A stretch of 64,000 nucleotides of DNA from Paragordius varius (GCA_964247055.1 OZ176052.1:9362001-9426000), one strand, 5' to 3'. Positions 35,726-49,500 are shown, counted from the stretch's first letter. Notes: generated from the sequence alone by a model not told the origin. Numbers and translations: made by a program.

Positions 35726-37985
35726 TGATAACGACCATAAATACTGCATTCTTATACAGTTAGATTGGTAATCCTGGAGCCAGCAGTTAGAAATTTCTGT
35801 TAATTAATGATAAAATTAATTGTAAACAGACTATATCTCCGCTGGTAGTCCTATGGCAAGTTTTTTAATTACACTGGTCAACAAGGTCTTGACCACCCTA
35901 TTATTTTTGCATTTTCTGATACCTAATGGCATGGAAAGGCCAAAACAAAAAAGAAAATTGAGGCCACCAATAGGATTTTTCCGAAATTTAATTTTTAAAT
36001 TTGTATTTAATTTAAAAATAACAATCATTCCTCGTGAACATATGTTTAAATACTCAAACGAACAAGTCGATAAGTAATATTCCATGCATGAATAACAAAA
36101 TTCTAGGCATTAAATAAGATACTAAACAAGCTAAGAGCCAAAGTATTAAAAATCTAAAAGGGGCTTATGTATAGTGTGATAGATCCGGGCGGCTGCACAA
36201 GCTCTGCATATCCCCCAAGCGATCCAATTATGCCAGATATGGCAAAGATAACAATAAGTAATCGTAAAGCCCGATAAGAGAGACTTGCAAGCAAAATTCA
36301 GGCAAATTGACATGTCAAATTAACCAATTCACAGAATAAAGTTAGATAAATTCTACAATTAAATTGAATAAAAAGATTAAGTAAATACAAATGGGCCAAT
36401 CCCATAATAGTAAATTCTACTAAAAGTGGCTACACAACATCCATCTGAAATTAAAAATACAAAACAACCAATAATTTTAAAAAATAAAGTATATCCACTA
36501 GGTATAAATAAAGGATTTTTTGTAAGAACCAACTCAAGAAAAAAAGCCTAATAAGTACTCGAAAGGACAAAAACTAACAAAAAAAATATAGCCTATCTAA
36601 AAGCCGAAGGTTTAAACCATAGAATGCCTTTTTTAGTATTTTTTTAAAAATATTTATACGTATTACAAATTCACTTGAAAGAAAAAGACTATATTTTGAC
36701 GTTTAAGTCCGTACTATTTTTTTCTATCTGATATTTAAATAACCTATTTATATTCAAAAGATAGAGTTTAAAACGCTTTATTAAATGATATTAAGTTTAT
36801 AATATAATAACATTTTATTAAAAAGTTATATTTAATTTTCTCTCGATTTTCTCTTGTTTTTGAAAAATTAAAAAACCTATAATATTTCAAAATTCTGATT
36901 GGCGGGATCAAAGATTTTTTTACATTCGGTTTTAAAACACTGAAATTAGTCATAATTTAAAAGTTTGAGTGGTGGTGCTTAAAAATGTCCAAATTTGTCG
37001 ACAAGTGTTACGCTCAATTGATAGTTAATTATTTAGAAAGAAAATTATATAATAATAAGTACTATACTAAGTTTTAAAATTTAGTAAGAACGAATTCGTC
37101 TTTGTTATAAAAAGTAGTATAAATTATTAATTTGTTACCTGCTCATGTGGTTTTTTTTTATCCCAACAATTTCCCATATAATAAAAATTACATAATTACA
37201 ATTAGCAATTATGATTGATTGTTAATAGAAATAATCAACTATAATTTTCAGTATTTTTGATTAATTGTTATAACAAAGTTATATATTCTCAATAATCATA
37301 AAAATGGAGTTTTTATTGAAGGTTAAAACAACTATTTTTTACTGTATTCCAAAAATAATATCTAGATATAAACAGAATGCCTTAATAGAGGGGAGGTATC
37401 AGAGAGTATAAAATAAGAAATTTCATGTTAACCTACCTTGTCCTTGCATGGTAATAATAATTTAGTTTAGAATAGACTTGCTTCACACAATACTTTATTA
37501 TTGTATGAATTTAAAATCTATTTAAAAATTTACCCATCTTTAAAAAACATTCAAGGATATTCTATTTTAAAATCGTTATGAAAAACTTATTTAAAAGGTA
37601 ATAAATTGCAACTTGTTGGTTTAACATATCGATTTTGGGTAAAAATTTCTCAAAGGTTAATTTTTGTTACGACAGAAGATGGACAAAAATAATACGGTAT
37701 ATAAATCTAATTTAAATTAAGAATAATTTTTTTTCAATAAATTTTAAAGATTATTAATAAATCAGCTCTTGAATTGGAAACTATATTAAAAACTCTAAAT
37801 GAAGTTTTGAAAAACCAAAAGCTTTGTCATCAAATATTTTTAAAGTTTCATAATCATTAAACAATTTTTGTTTAAGTTTGAAGCTCTAGACAAGATACAT
37901 TCATCTGGAGATTTGAAGAACAAATATAATGTGAGGTAAAGCACATAAATATACACAGTAAAATAACCTGATTCAAAGATAGCAA
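35726..37985. other. Intergenic, nothing supported
   Basis: AT-rich. Short ORFs at 35,831-36,085 on both strands show no family similarity. A GC-richer patch near 36,180-36,290 has no identifiable content. Confidence 0.35.
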
Positions 37986-37989
37986 AATC

Positions 37990-39025
37990 TATCGGGATAA
38001 TTATTGTGATTCTGGTTTGGGCTCTTACGATTTGTTAAAAAAACGTTATTAACACTATTATGGTAACTCCTCCATATCAGAAAATGGCAAATGTAATATT
38101 TTGTAATAAATTTTTTTGATGAAATGCTTCATTACAAAAAAACTACATATAAAAAGCAAAACAATATTTTTATAAAATTAAAAATTTTAGATGTGCTCCT
38201 AAATTCTTAAATTTTGGGTTAAAAATGGGCAAGTTATCCAAATATTGCGACAAAGGAGCCGGGATTGCGGATAAAAATCATAAATATATGCTAAATTGTG
38301 ACATCCAAAAAAGTTTTCGAAAAATGAATATTTTGTAATTTTGGAGAAGCGAGAGTTTTATGGCATTTCGATGCATGGTGCAAACGGTAATAATACTATA
38401 AATTATTATACAAACACTTTTTCTATATAATTCGATAATGCTGAACATTTCAATCATTTTAAAATCTTAATTTAAAGATTAGTTTGCTTTAAATTTGGAA
38501 AAATATTGAAAAAACAATTTATATTTAACATAAATTTGAAGATTAACGAATATTTTAATCAAATTTCTGAAATGATATCAGCATCATCGAATTATATAGA
38601 TAAAGTGTATTAATATCTTAAAGCGTTTAAACCCTTTCTACCATGCCTTACAATTGTATAAAATACGCTTCAAAATTTTACTTAAATTTACATTTTGAAC
38701 AAAGGTATACATTTTTCCGAAAATATGTTTTTTGACGATATAATCTAGCATATATTAGAAATCGCAAAATCTCGGCATTTATGCGTATTATTTCAGAAAA
38801 CTAGCCAATTTGAGAAGGGCGAAAAAATTTGGGTGGACCTCACATCTAAAAACAAAAATGATATAAATATATTGTTTTACTTTTTGAATATAGTATAAAT
38901 TTATTTTATTGATACTTTTTCGAATACTTTACCAAAATTGAACATAATGTGGCAAATTTTATTAATGATATGGAGCATATTAATAGTTTTCTTTCTTACA
39001 TTAACTCATTTGATGGAATTTCGCA
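37990..39025. mobile_element. Foldback MITE family 2, copy 1
   Basis: Landmarks match copy 2 in order: GTGATTCTGGTTTGGGCTCTTAC, AAAAGCAAAACAATATTTTTA, AGATGTG.TCC, TAATGCTGAACATTT, GACCTCACATCT, ATATTGTTTTACTTTTTG. The second half is a degraded reverse complement of the first. Ends are approximate. Confidence 0.6.
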
Positions 39026-39299
39026 TTTAACATAACTAAAAATTCAATTATTGGTTTAAATATCATAAGAAATTAAAAAATAAATTTATAAGAATAATGA
39101 AATTAAAACAACACCATATTTCGTCTTCTTGTCTGGAGAATTCATCAAATGAAAGTCTATGTAATAATTTCGGCTCATATAATTGTTTTGTTAATAGATT
39201 GTGTTGTTTACACTGTGTTGATTTTTCATTATTTCTAAAGCCTCGCGAATTTGTCGTTTATAATGATTGCTATTACTTTTCTATTCATGATTTTATGTT

Positions 39300-39665
39300 C
39301 AAGATTCATTATATCTTCTTCAAGCCTAAGTTGGGTTTGTCTTGTATTAATGATAAATTTTTCCATATTTCTGCTGCTCTTCCAAGTTCACCCACGAAAC
39401 ACTGGTTACATTCACATGTAGCTTTGTATACACCTGCGTAACTGTCACTGAAAATTTTGTTGCGATAAAATTGAAGAGTTTTACAGTTAGTAGATCGTTC
39501 GCATATTGTAGTGTTTGAGAATTTTACAATTTTGGTAGCACGTTTTAATAAATTTTATTAATAGAGTAGATGTTGTAATGGTATTGGACATTTTATTATC
39601 TTTTTATGGTAGTCACTGTATATTCGCTCAAATTGTTGGGGATGATAACCATTTTTTTTTATCAA
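39300..39665 (-). mobile_element. Penelope-like element remnant with GIY-YIG endonuclease start
   Basis: The minus strand reads NGYHPQQFERIYSDYHKK, then KIVKFSNTTICERSTNC, then YAGVYKATCECNQCFVGELG with the pattern GVY..C.C...(F/Y).GE.GR. This is the linker and N-terminal part of the GIY-YIG nuclease domain carried at the C-terminus of Penelope-like retroelements. The reading is interrupted and stops soon after (near 39,305). No reverse transcriptase was found next to it, so this is a small fossil. Confidence 0.65.
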
Positions 39666-39790
39666 TTTTGAGGTTCTTAACATCACATTGTATACTGTTG
39701 GCTTAACAAATTTTATGAGCCCTATTCAGGTTGTGTATAACATCGCATCCAAAATCGAGAAGATATAAAAAAATAACCTGATGAAATAAA

Positions 39791-41483
39791 TATACTCTGA
39801 TAGGTAAATGTATCATAATTATCATGGTGTGGTTTTTGGCCCTTACGAGTGATTAGGGTTGTGCTGACAAGTCATGACCAGGTCAGTGACTATTTATATT
39901 TTGACCATGGTCATTTCAGCTAATTTTTGAAAAATTGCTGGTAATTTTTTTTGGAAGAAAAATAGTAAGTTAATTTTAATATATTTTAAAAAAAATATAT
40001 AAATATTTAAATTTGATTATTTAAAAATTTAAAATGTTAAACATGCATCCTTAAAACATTAGCATTTAAGCATATCCAGTTATTTTGAAAAAGAAAACAA
40101 TCCAACTTTTTATAAAATATTCAATTATTCCATATATGTGAACTAATAAAATGAAAAAACATTTTATAATTGGATATTTCAATGATCAAAGAAAGTATAA
40201 AAGAAACAGGAAAAATTTTATTTGAAATATCCAGTATTAAAAGCGAGGTATTTGAAAATTCAGAAGTAATTTCATAATCCAATATCGCATGGTATTTACT
40301 TGGGTAAAGTGGTCATGACCAAGGTCATGACCATGGTCTGACCGGACTTTTTTGAAAAAGCAGTCAAATGCACAACCCTACGAGTGATATAAGATAGTTA
40401 TTCACACTGTGTAAGTGCTACATATTAAAAAATGACAAAATTTTCGCACATTTTTAAAACTTTTATGGTAAAGGCTAAATGTTTCATTCCAAAAAATATC
40501 ACCAAAATGCATTATAAACTACCTATAAAAGGTAAAACAATATTTAAAAAAATATTTTTAGATGTGGGCTCCAAAAGTCCCAAATTTTCTCGCGCTTCTA
40601 TAATAGGCTAGTTATTTTATAATAAACGCGAAAATGCCGAAATGCGATAAAACTTAATATACGCTAAATTTTGATATCAACTAAAAATATTTTTGAAAAA
40701 ATGCATGCTTTTTGCAAAAAAAATAGAAAAATTTTGTTGAATACTTCCTACCAATAGGAGGCATAATGGAAAAGTCATAATAACGCCATATTATAAAAAC
40801 ACTCTTTATACATAATTTGATAATACTGAACATTTTTATCGTTTCAGTGTATTATTTTAATTCGTTAACTTCAAATTTTTGAATTTTTGTAAACAACCAC
40901 AAATTATATTATGAATATGAAGAAGAAGGAATACTTTTATTGAAATTCTCAGGGTATAAATTTTGGGATCATAGAGATATATATAAAAAGTGGTTTTATA
41001 TGATCTCAAAGCGATTTTATACCGTTTTCATCATTTCTCAAACAAGTATGAAGTACTCTTCAACAAAATTTTCCTAAATATTTGATTTAAATGCATTTTA
41101 AAATAAATATTTTTAGTTGATAACAAAATTTAGGATATATTTAAAAGTTTTATCGCACAATCCTGGCATTTTTGATTTTATATTAAGAAAACTAACCGAT
41201 TTTATATAAAAATTTTGGACTTTTGGAGCCCACATCTCAAGGGTAAAATTTTTTAAAATATTGTTTTGCTTGTTATAGGTATTTTATGATATAATTTATT
41301 GTTATTTGATAGATAGAATCATTAGTTTTCATAAAAAAACTCTATTAATAATTATGTGCGCCTTGCAATTTTCTGATATAAAGCATTAAAAACAAAAGTG
41401 CAAATAACTTTCTTATATCATTCGTATAAGGGCTAAACCAAAAGCACCATGATAATCTTAAGACATTTCCCTCTCAGAATATA
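39791..41483. mobile_element. Foldback MITE family 2, copy 2 (holds a hAT MITE)
   Basis: The left arm (TATCATGGTGTGG, GGCCCTTACGAGTGATATAAG, AGATGTGGGCTCCAAAAGTCC) and the right arm (its complements, ending ACCATGATAATCTTAAGACATTTCC and CAGAATATATA) form long imperfect inverted repeats of about 0.5 kb. No ORF. The left arm is split by the hAT MITE at 39,855. The ends abut TA-rich sequence. Confidence 0.7.
39855..40380 (+). mobile_element. hAT MITE, 526 bp, with perfect target duplication
   Basis: Ends TAGGGTTGTGC and GCACAACCCTA, flanked by the 8-bp duplication CGAGTGAT (39,847-39,854 and 40,381-40,388). Subterminal GGTCATGACC-type palindromes lie at both ends. It has no coding capacity. It shares ends and interior with the nested element at 6,452-15,785 but carries an internal deletion of about 150 bp. 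Confidence 0.92.
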
Positions 41484-41693
41484 TATAATTCTTTTTTTGT
41501 TGTAAAGTGGTGTGAATTTATATTCAGATATAAGTAGATTCGATAATTGTGTTCTATTTCCGATGTTGTGAGTCCAAAAATATTATAGCATTCATTTTCC
41601 ATTAGAAATTTATGTTTGTGCCAAAATTTGTTTTGTGCGAAAATATTATTTAAATTGGAATATATGTAACTTCTACGGTATAACTCATGTTAA

Positions 41694-42254
41694 CACTTCG
41701 ATTCAAATTGGGGTATCTACCCCAGACTAAATTTGAGTTGGGATTTTTAAAAAACTACTGAAGGAAACGGTTCCAATTTAAATTTATGCTTCTATCCCAA
41801 AAAAAATTATATAAATATGCCAAAATATCTAAATAAAATTTTGTTTTGAAAAAAAAGCTCCATGTCAAACTACTTGGCCGCCATTTTTATTTTACAAAAA
41901 TTTTGTAAAATATCGTCTTTATTTAATTTTAAGGGTAAAATCAAAGCTAATTTTTGATTTAAATTACATCTAACATTGATAGAAATAGAAAAAGCTGTTT
42001 ATTTTGTGTTGTTTTTCAATTTTACCATTGAACGCATGTCACATTGAGTAAATTTTTACCTTTCGGTTTTAGCTTAAAATAAGTAATATCAAGTATTTCT
42101 GAATAAAAATTTTTATATATTTGGGTTTATTAATGTTATATAAGTGCAAAATTTTGCCATGGTTTCGATTCATTCCATATTTTTTAAAGAATTTAATTAT
42201 AAACAGGCCTGGGGTATTTAAATTTGAATCGAAGAACTAAAATGAATGTGTTGT
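41694..42254 (+). mobile_element. TTAA-target MITE copy D
   Basis: About 560 bp, uninterrupted. Starts CACTTCGATTCAAATTGGGG after TTAA, ends GAATGTGTTGT before ATAA. It contains GAAGGAAACGGTTCC, CATGTCAAACTACTT and the CATGTCACATTGAG block. It is the clearest whole copy in sense orientation. Confidence 0.85.
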
Positions 42255-42912
42255 ATAACACGCTTTTTTTCGGTACGCAAAAGTGCTCAAAAAATTAAAA
42301 TATAAAATTGTATTTTAATTAAAAATTTATATTTTAGAAGATATATCATACAAAGCGGGGCTAATAAATAAAAAATAACCAAAAATTATAAAAACCGTAA
42401 AAATTATTTTTATTAGACCTCGTCTAAACAATCACAATAGCATTTTACATAATTCGAAAACCTCTGTAAAATAAAAAATTATATTATCTTTATAAATAAT
42501 CATAATATATTTTACGCGCATTTATAGCGATTTCGTAAAACATAAAAGTTTGAGACATAGTTTTTTTTACAATTTTATATTTGTTTTTATTTTGAAGAAT
42601 CCTACAAACATATATTAATAAATTTGATATAGATTAAGCAAGTTATTGTGAATCAATTAGGGTTAACAAGCTATGCCAAAAAAAATTTATCTGCAATAAA
42701 ATACACTCATCAATGTCTAAACTTTAGAAAATCTTTTAACACGGTGTAGGGGTTATATAAAAAATGAAGGGAAATAATTGATATAAAATAGAAAATATGG
42801 GAGATGTCAGAGTTTATTATGACATGATTCAATATAATTATGTTTTTGTTTTATAACTCTAATATTTTCTGAAATTTATCATATTAATATAAATCTTGTT
42901 ACGTAAAAATAA
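42255..42912. other. Between two MITEs, nothing recognised
   Basis: AT-rich spacer with no supported feature. Confidence 0.4.
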
Positions 42913-43470
42913 CACTTGGATACAAGAAATTCATTTTTTCGATTCAAATTGGGGTAGTTAAATACCCCATGCCTGTTTCAAATAAAACTTTCAATAATAT
43001 GGAAGGAATCAAAACCATGGCAAAATTTTGCACTTATATTACATTAATAAACCGAATTATATAAAAACTTTATTTTAAAATACTTGATATTACTTATTTT
43101 AAGCTAAAACGGTAAGCTAAAATTTAGTTAACGTGACATGTGTGTAATGATAAAATCGAAAAATGATACAATATAAACAGCTTTTTCTATATCTATCAAT
43201 ATTAGATGCAATTTAAATAAAATATTAGCTCTAATTTTACCCTTAAAATTAAATGAAGACGATATTTTGCATGAAAATAAAAGCGGCGTCAAAGTAGTTT
43301 CACATGGTACTTTTTTTAAACAACAAAATTTTATTTAGATATTTTGGCATATTTATATAATTTATTTTAGGATAGAATCATAAATTTAAATTGGAACCGT
43401 TTCCTTCAGTAGTTTTATAAAAATCCTAATTTAGTCTGGGGTATTTAGATACCCCAATTTAAATCAAAGT
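42913..43470 (-). mobile_element. TTAA-target MITE copy E
   Basis: About 558 bp in inverse orientation to copy D: starts CACTTGGATACAAG, ends GATACCCCAATTTAAATCAAAGT. The flanks are AT-rich (ATAA / AATA) rather than a clean TTAA pair. It ends about 118 bp upstream of the YLPM1 start codon. Confidence 0.8.
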
Positions 43471-43588
43471 AATAATGTAATACACCATACTAATTATATT
43501 TAGAATGAAAATTAAATTTATTTTTACCGCATATAAACTATCTTTACATTCATTTGTTTTACTTTAATGTTTCATATGCTTTTTTAAA
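43471..43588 (+). promoter_or_regulatory. YLPM1 upstream region
   Basis: Only about 118 bp lie between MITE copy E and the YLPM1 start codon. No specific promoter element can be assigned by eye. Confidence 0.3.
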
Positions 43589-46500
43589 ATGGCTTCAGTT
43601 TGGAATCAAAACCCCGTCCAACCATGGTCAAATTATCATCCATATCCCATTAATCCTCCAATAATACCGGTTTGTTAAATTTCCAATATTTATTTCATAT
43701 TTAAAAAAATATAAATTATTTAACCTAGCCAAATTCTATAATTTTTTTAACTTTGTTAGCCAGTGGCTGCCGATCCTAAAATAGCTAATTTACAATTTCA
43801 AGCCCAACAATGGCAACAACAAAAACAGTTTGAGGAATGGATGGCATCTCAATCCAAATCAACGGTTGATCCGGAAATGGAAAAGAAAATAAAGGAGAAT
43901 GAAGATGAACTCCAAATAATTCAAAAAGAAGAAGAAGAATTTGACAAGTTTTTTTCATAATAAATATTTGTTTATCAGATTAAAATTTTATAATTCCATG
44001 GTTTTTAATCCATAAAGTTAAATTAGTGATTTTTTATATTTTAATTTTTATAGCTTTGTTGTTGTATACTTTTTAAAAAATATTTTACCCGGCACCGATG
44101 GACTTACACGGATGATTGCATAAAGGGTTACATTAGGATAAAAGAGAACATTAAAAAAATGTGATTTTTATTTTCATAATCTGTTATTGTATGGTTATTG
44201 CTATATTAAAGCTCTTGTCAGTTACTAAAATTCATAGTGCATGATTGATTAATTTATACGGTTTATTTCAATCGTTTTGGACGTTATCTATTTTTTGATG
44301 GAAACATTGTCCATGCTATTTTTTTGTGTACCCAAAAAATAATTACGAATTTAGGTTTTATGGAAAAAAAAACATGGATTCAAAAATAATTTTTGGCTGA
44401 GAAGGAATGTTATTTCCGGTAGATTTTGATAACAGTTTTTTATGAAAGAGTTAAATTTATAGATAGTTGAATATAAACAGTACAATTTTTGTATCTGTTA
44501 CTTTTTTTATAAATAATATATGTCAAATTTAATAACGAAAAAAAAACTTGTTAATTGTATAAAAAAATAAAAACGGAATTTATCTATGAAATTAATCAAT
44601 GATTTTGGTTCCGCAAAACCGTTTCTAATCCTTGATCAAACCATTAATTATCTATAATTGTAATATAGGGCTAAGATTTTTAATGTGAATTATTGACCAC
44701 CTCTTTTTGGTTTTTCATTTTTTATTATAAACTTGGTCATTTATCACAGTTCTCAAACTGAGTATATTATCTTAAAAAATAGGGTTAGTTTTGTCGACTT
44801 GATTATAATTACCGTTCACTAAAGATAAAAAGACTGTAAAATTGGACAAATTGAAAGTTTAATTACATTTTCAAATAATTAAAATCTGTTTTTCGGTATG
44901 ATTGTCAATTACTGTTACGGGTTTTAATCTTAGCGGTAAATCCTTTATTTAGTTATCTTATCGTTAATGACAATTGTGGATCATGTAACAGTATTTAATA
45001 CAGAGCGAACCATAGAGAGCCTTATTGGTGAATAGCTGAAAGGCTAAATATTACTTTAAGGCTATAATATTTTTTTGCTGTATTTGCCTTGCCATTCAAT
45101 AAAGAGAAAAACTGGCATTGTATGAATAATCATTATATCTATAAATTGTAATTTTGTCAGTTGATTTTTTTATATTTAAATTTTAAGCCATTATTTAAAT
45201 AATTTTAAGGAGTTAATAATTAACTTAAGAAACAATATTTTTTATGGATTTTTTTTCAACTCAAACCAAACTTTTGTAGACAATACTCGGATTGGGAAAA
45301 ACAATTTGATCAATGGAAGGAACAAAACAAAAACCATCCCAACAAGGAACAATTTAAGCAGTATGAAGAGCAATGGAATACGTGGAAACAGCAAATGAAC
45401 ACTAAACGACAAGAGATTTCGGATAAAAAAACAGCCATTCTCACCACGCTAAATAATTTGCGTGTTGAACAATCAAAGGCAGCTGCAGCAGCAACGATGA
45501 ATACTATGATGGTCCCACCTCCCCCCATAGTTCCACCATCATTACAACCACCTCAAATGCCTTTCCCGGGACAACAGCAAACACCGTTTCCTGTTACGCC
45601 CCAGTATGGTGGATATCCAGGCGGGACTCCAGCACCAACAGCTGGACAAATGATGATACCACCACCAGGTTAGTTTTATCTAATTTTGTTAAATCAAATA
45701 TTACAAAGTTTTATTACTAGGTGTATAGAGAAGTGGCGCAGTTTTTATTTTTTACATTCCTGCATGAAAAATTACTTTGCGAAACATATGTTTTCCAGAA
45801 TATATCCATTTATATAGATTTTTTTGATTTGAACCTTTTTACTTTACCCATGAGATAATTTTTATTACTACAATATACTATAAATTATGTGTGTCCGACA
45901 CAAATGGAGCCGCATTTGAAACATATATAATTATTTATAAATGATTTGGATATTTGATATAAGATTGTGATTTAGAAAAATTGTTTAAGTTAAGACTTTA
46001 TTGCAAATTATGGACTTCCAAATTTTTGCGGTCGCATGTTGTTCACCCCTGCTAATGATCCACTTGGACATAAGCTGTGATTTAATAAAAGTCACGAGTT
46101 TCACATAATATAAACACAGTCTTACTGATTTTTTATTTTGACCAGTGGACAAATCCCACCCCAGTTTGAACTTAGAACCTTTTAAAACCTTGTATTATTA
46201 TAATTCTAAGTTATTTTTTTTGGTGTGAGAGTTTAAACATATGTCATACACATGCATTATTTGTCGGTATTATATGGCTCAAGGCCCTTGAAACAAGAAT
46301 ATTTTATCCGCCTCTTTAGCTTTTTTGTTAGTATCACTGGTTTAGATTTTAATATCAATACATTTTCCCTTTCTATAAAGAAATATGAAATATGACTTGT
46401 TATCAAATTTAAATTTATAATTGTTGAAAGGTCATAATGGTCCTCAACCCTTAGCCGCTCCACCACCAATGTTTCCGCCGGGCGGGTTCCAAGCCCCGGC

Positions 46501-49500
46501 TCCACTCTCCTCTTCATTCTCATCGAGTGGTTTTGGAACAATGACCACAACCACCACAGCTGTTTCTTACGGAAATTTTGGGGGAAATTCTTACCCTAAT
46601 AACTCTTTTCAGCAAGGGGGAGGAGGTAATTTTTTCTTGATTCACTTCTTATTTGGTTATTTGGGTATTTTATTTGGTTGTCAATAGAGATGTGTGATTT
46701 TTTAGTTTTTCTGCCTAATAACTTTCAATGATTGCACTATTTAATTAAATATTATCGGTCTTTTAATTGGTGCATAAGGGTATGAAATTCATATGAAATT
46801 TTGAGCTGATTTTTTTTCGGTTTTCCGATTAAATTATTCATGCTTATTTATGGTTTTTAACAATTATTGCTTGCTTTTCTTTTTTTGGCTTAACCCTAAT
46901 TTCCTGACATACATACTGACTTTCTTCCAAAAATTATCATAAATTATAGTCTTACCATAATTCGTTATTTTATATACAATTATAGGCGGCATGTATGGTG
47001 CACCACCAATTGGTATGGCTCCATTTCCTGGTGGACCGATGGGCAATCCTCCTAATTTCGGGGCCGCTAATCAACAGCTGCAGCATGCCCCAAATTCTAT
47101 GAACCCACTTCCCCCATTTTATCCGGGAGGAGGTCAGCAGATGGGAATCGGTATATATATTTCTTTTTGCATTTCTCATTTAGTATACGCCAGGATGTTT
47201 TGTACTTACTTTTGGATTTTATTTTCTGTAAATTTTTGGTGAAATGAAAGAAGAATTGATTGAAATAAGAAATAACATTTATAAAAGTAATAAGCTAACA
47301 AAGAGTGACCTTTTATAACACAGAAGTTTGTTTTTTAGAATCTCTCTTTTAAAGGTTTATAGCCCCATTTGTCTTATGTTCTTGATAAATAACAACTTGT
47401 ATCATGGTTTGTATTTAATTTGATTAGCTCATTTTTATTAACACCGAGTTATTTTTAATCTTCTATTTCATAATTAATTTTCCGATTGTTTTCTTTCTTT
47501 GTTTTCCTGTTAAATATCGATGACGGCCTACGTTAAATCTCTCTTTTTAAGAGCCATTTTAAGAACGAATTTCATGACTATCACCTTATTGTTCTTATAT
47601 TTGTTAGGAGGTCAATCTTTCCCTTCTCCCATGCAACGAGGAGGTGGAGGTGTAGGACCCCCTCAGCCATCATATCAATCATCAGCGCAAAACTCTTTGC
47701 AATCGCAATCGTCTTCGATTGATTCAAACCATTACCATTTCAATAAGGGTATCGATAAAAGTGCGTCTTTACCACCACTTCCGAATATGGCCCCGTGGGG
47801 ATCTAACAATACCAATCCATTCCCTTTAGCATCTCACACCATGTTTAACAATAATAATAATAATAGTAATAACGCTTCGTTTGGACCTCCACCCACAAGT
47901 TATAATCAACAAGACATGCAGGCAAATAGCGGACGAAACAATATGGCTCCGCCCTCATCATCTTCGTTTTCTTCCGCTAGTAAAGGAGGTTGGGATCAAG
48001 GTATTATTGAATTTTAAAATTATATCATTTGTGGGACTTTTTGGTTTACTATATTGTTTGTAAATTGGGAGGTAAACAAATGCATTTCTGCCACGATTAT
48101 ATCATTTAAAAAGTTTTCCCCCTTTTCCATTATTCGCAAATTTTATTGTGTTGTATTTTAAGGGCGTGGGGAACAAAGGAATCAAGATCAATACTCTAGC
48201 AGCAACAATGGTGGTTGGAAGCAGGATTCACGCGATTTCAATGATGATAATAGCAACAATTATAAACCGAATTCATGGAACCAACAGCTACACCAATCCG
48301 ATGCTGGTCGCAGTAATAGTAGTAGGAATAATGCATCTACTCAACCATTCCCAAAGCCTGGACAAGCATTTAGTTATAACCCAAACCCTATCATGACGCC
48401 TCCTCATAATGGTCCACCGCCATCTTCTGCCACCACAAATAAACGAGCCTACGATGATGACAAATCTAACAACATTAATAATAACACCAAGTATTTAATA
48501 TTTCATTATTGTTTAAAATTGTCAGACTTTTTGTCGATTTAATTTGATATTTTTATGTTTTTTTCTCAAGCTACAAAAGTTTATTATGTTTAGTTTTATG
48601 TTTCAAGGCGTGTGTGTTACTCTATTAAATGAATCATATATATATGAATATTTTTTAACTTAATTTCTTTTTATACTTGATATATTAATTTAAACATTTA
48701 TAGAAAAAGAAGCGGACAAAGTAGATGGGAATCATCCAACACCCCTTCAAAACCAAATGTATTGAAATATTATTTAGTATATATACATATAAAAACATAA
48801 TTGCATTCCAAAAATGAACTTATTTCGTGATTTTTTTTATAGAATATGAATGTTCAAAATATGAATAACCAACAATTTGGAAATAAAGGTATTACTTATT
48901 TTCTTAAATTTGTAAACTCTTCAAAGTCAATATTAAATTATTTGACCGAATATTTATCAAAATACCTGTTCAAATTATATTCTTATTTCTAAATACCATT
49001 TTTTGCTTAGGTGAAAACAGCAATGATTTGAAACATTCAATCATCGGCGATAATAACACTAATTTGAGTCAAAATATGAATGAAAACAAAGGTGAAAATC
49101 AACAACACGGTATGATGATTTCATTTAATGGACCACCACCCGTTCAGGCCACTGGAGGGCCACCCATGGACCCTAATTTGCCTCTTGCTGCTGTTCGCAT
49201 GATGTTTATGCTTAGAATGAGAGGTTATACACCCATATACATATACATCTGAATTTTTATATATTTCATATCACATTAGCCTTTTACATACTTTTTTAAA
49301 TTATAAACTAATTAGCTCACGCTGATCTTTATGAATTTTTTCGAAAAAGTCCCATTAGATAAAATCGTTTAAATTTAAAAGCCTTTTCACATTATTGGTT
49401 GGGTATTATGAAAATAATATGATGAGCTAAATATAATAAAAACACTAATTAAATTTTAACAAAAAATTAAATTTCATAATTTTTTAAAAAGAATTATGAT

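Noticed and set aside
35831-36085. Overlapping ORFs on both strands (84 and 74 codons) and the text GSPMASFL, which looks vaguely like a retroelement RT motif
   Set aside because: A single weak motif without RT context; no neighbouring blocks could be matched.
36180-36290. GC-richer stretch with CCGGGCGGCTGCACAAGC
   Set aside because: No hairpin, RNA fold or coding pattern that I could support.
39097-39441. 114-codon plus-strand ORF
   Set aside because: The opposite strand carries the Penelope-type GIY-YIG reading (GVYKATCEC); the plus-strand ORF is its shadow and is rich in Phe/Tyr/Ser without domain pattern.
45310-45528. Minus-strand ORFs over YLPM1 exons (also 46,970 and 49,931)
   Set aside because: Antisense to conserved coding exons; composition follows from the Pro/Gly-rich codons on the other strand.
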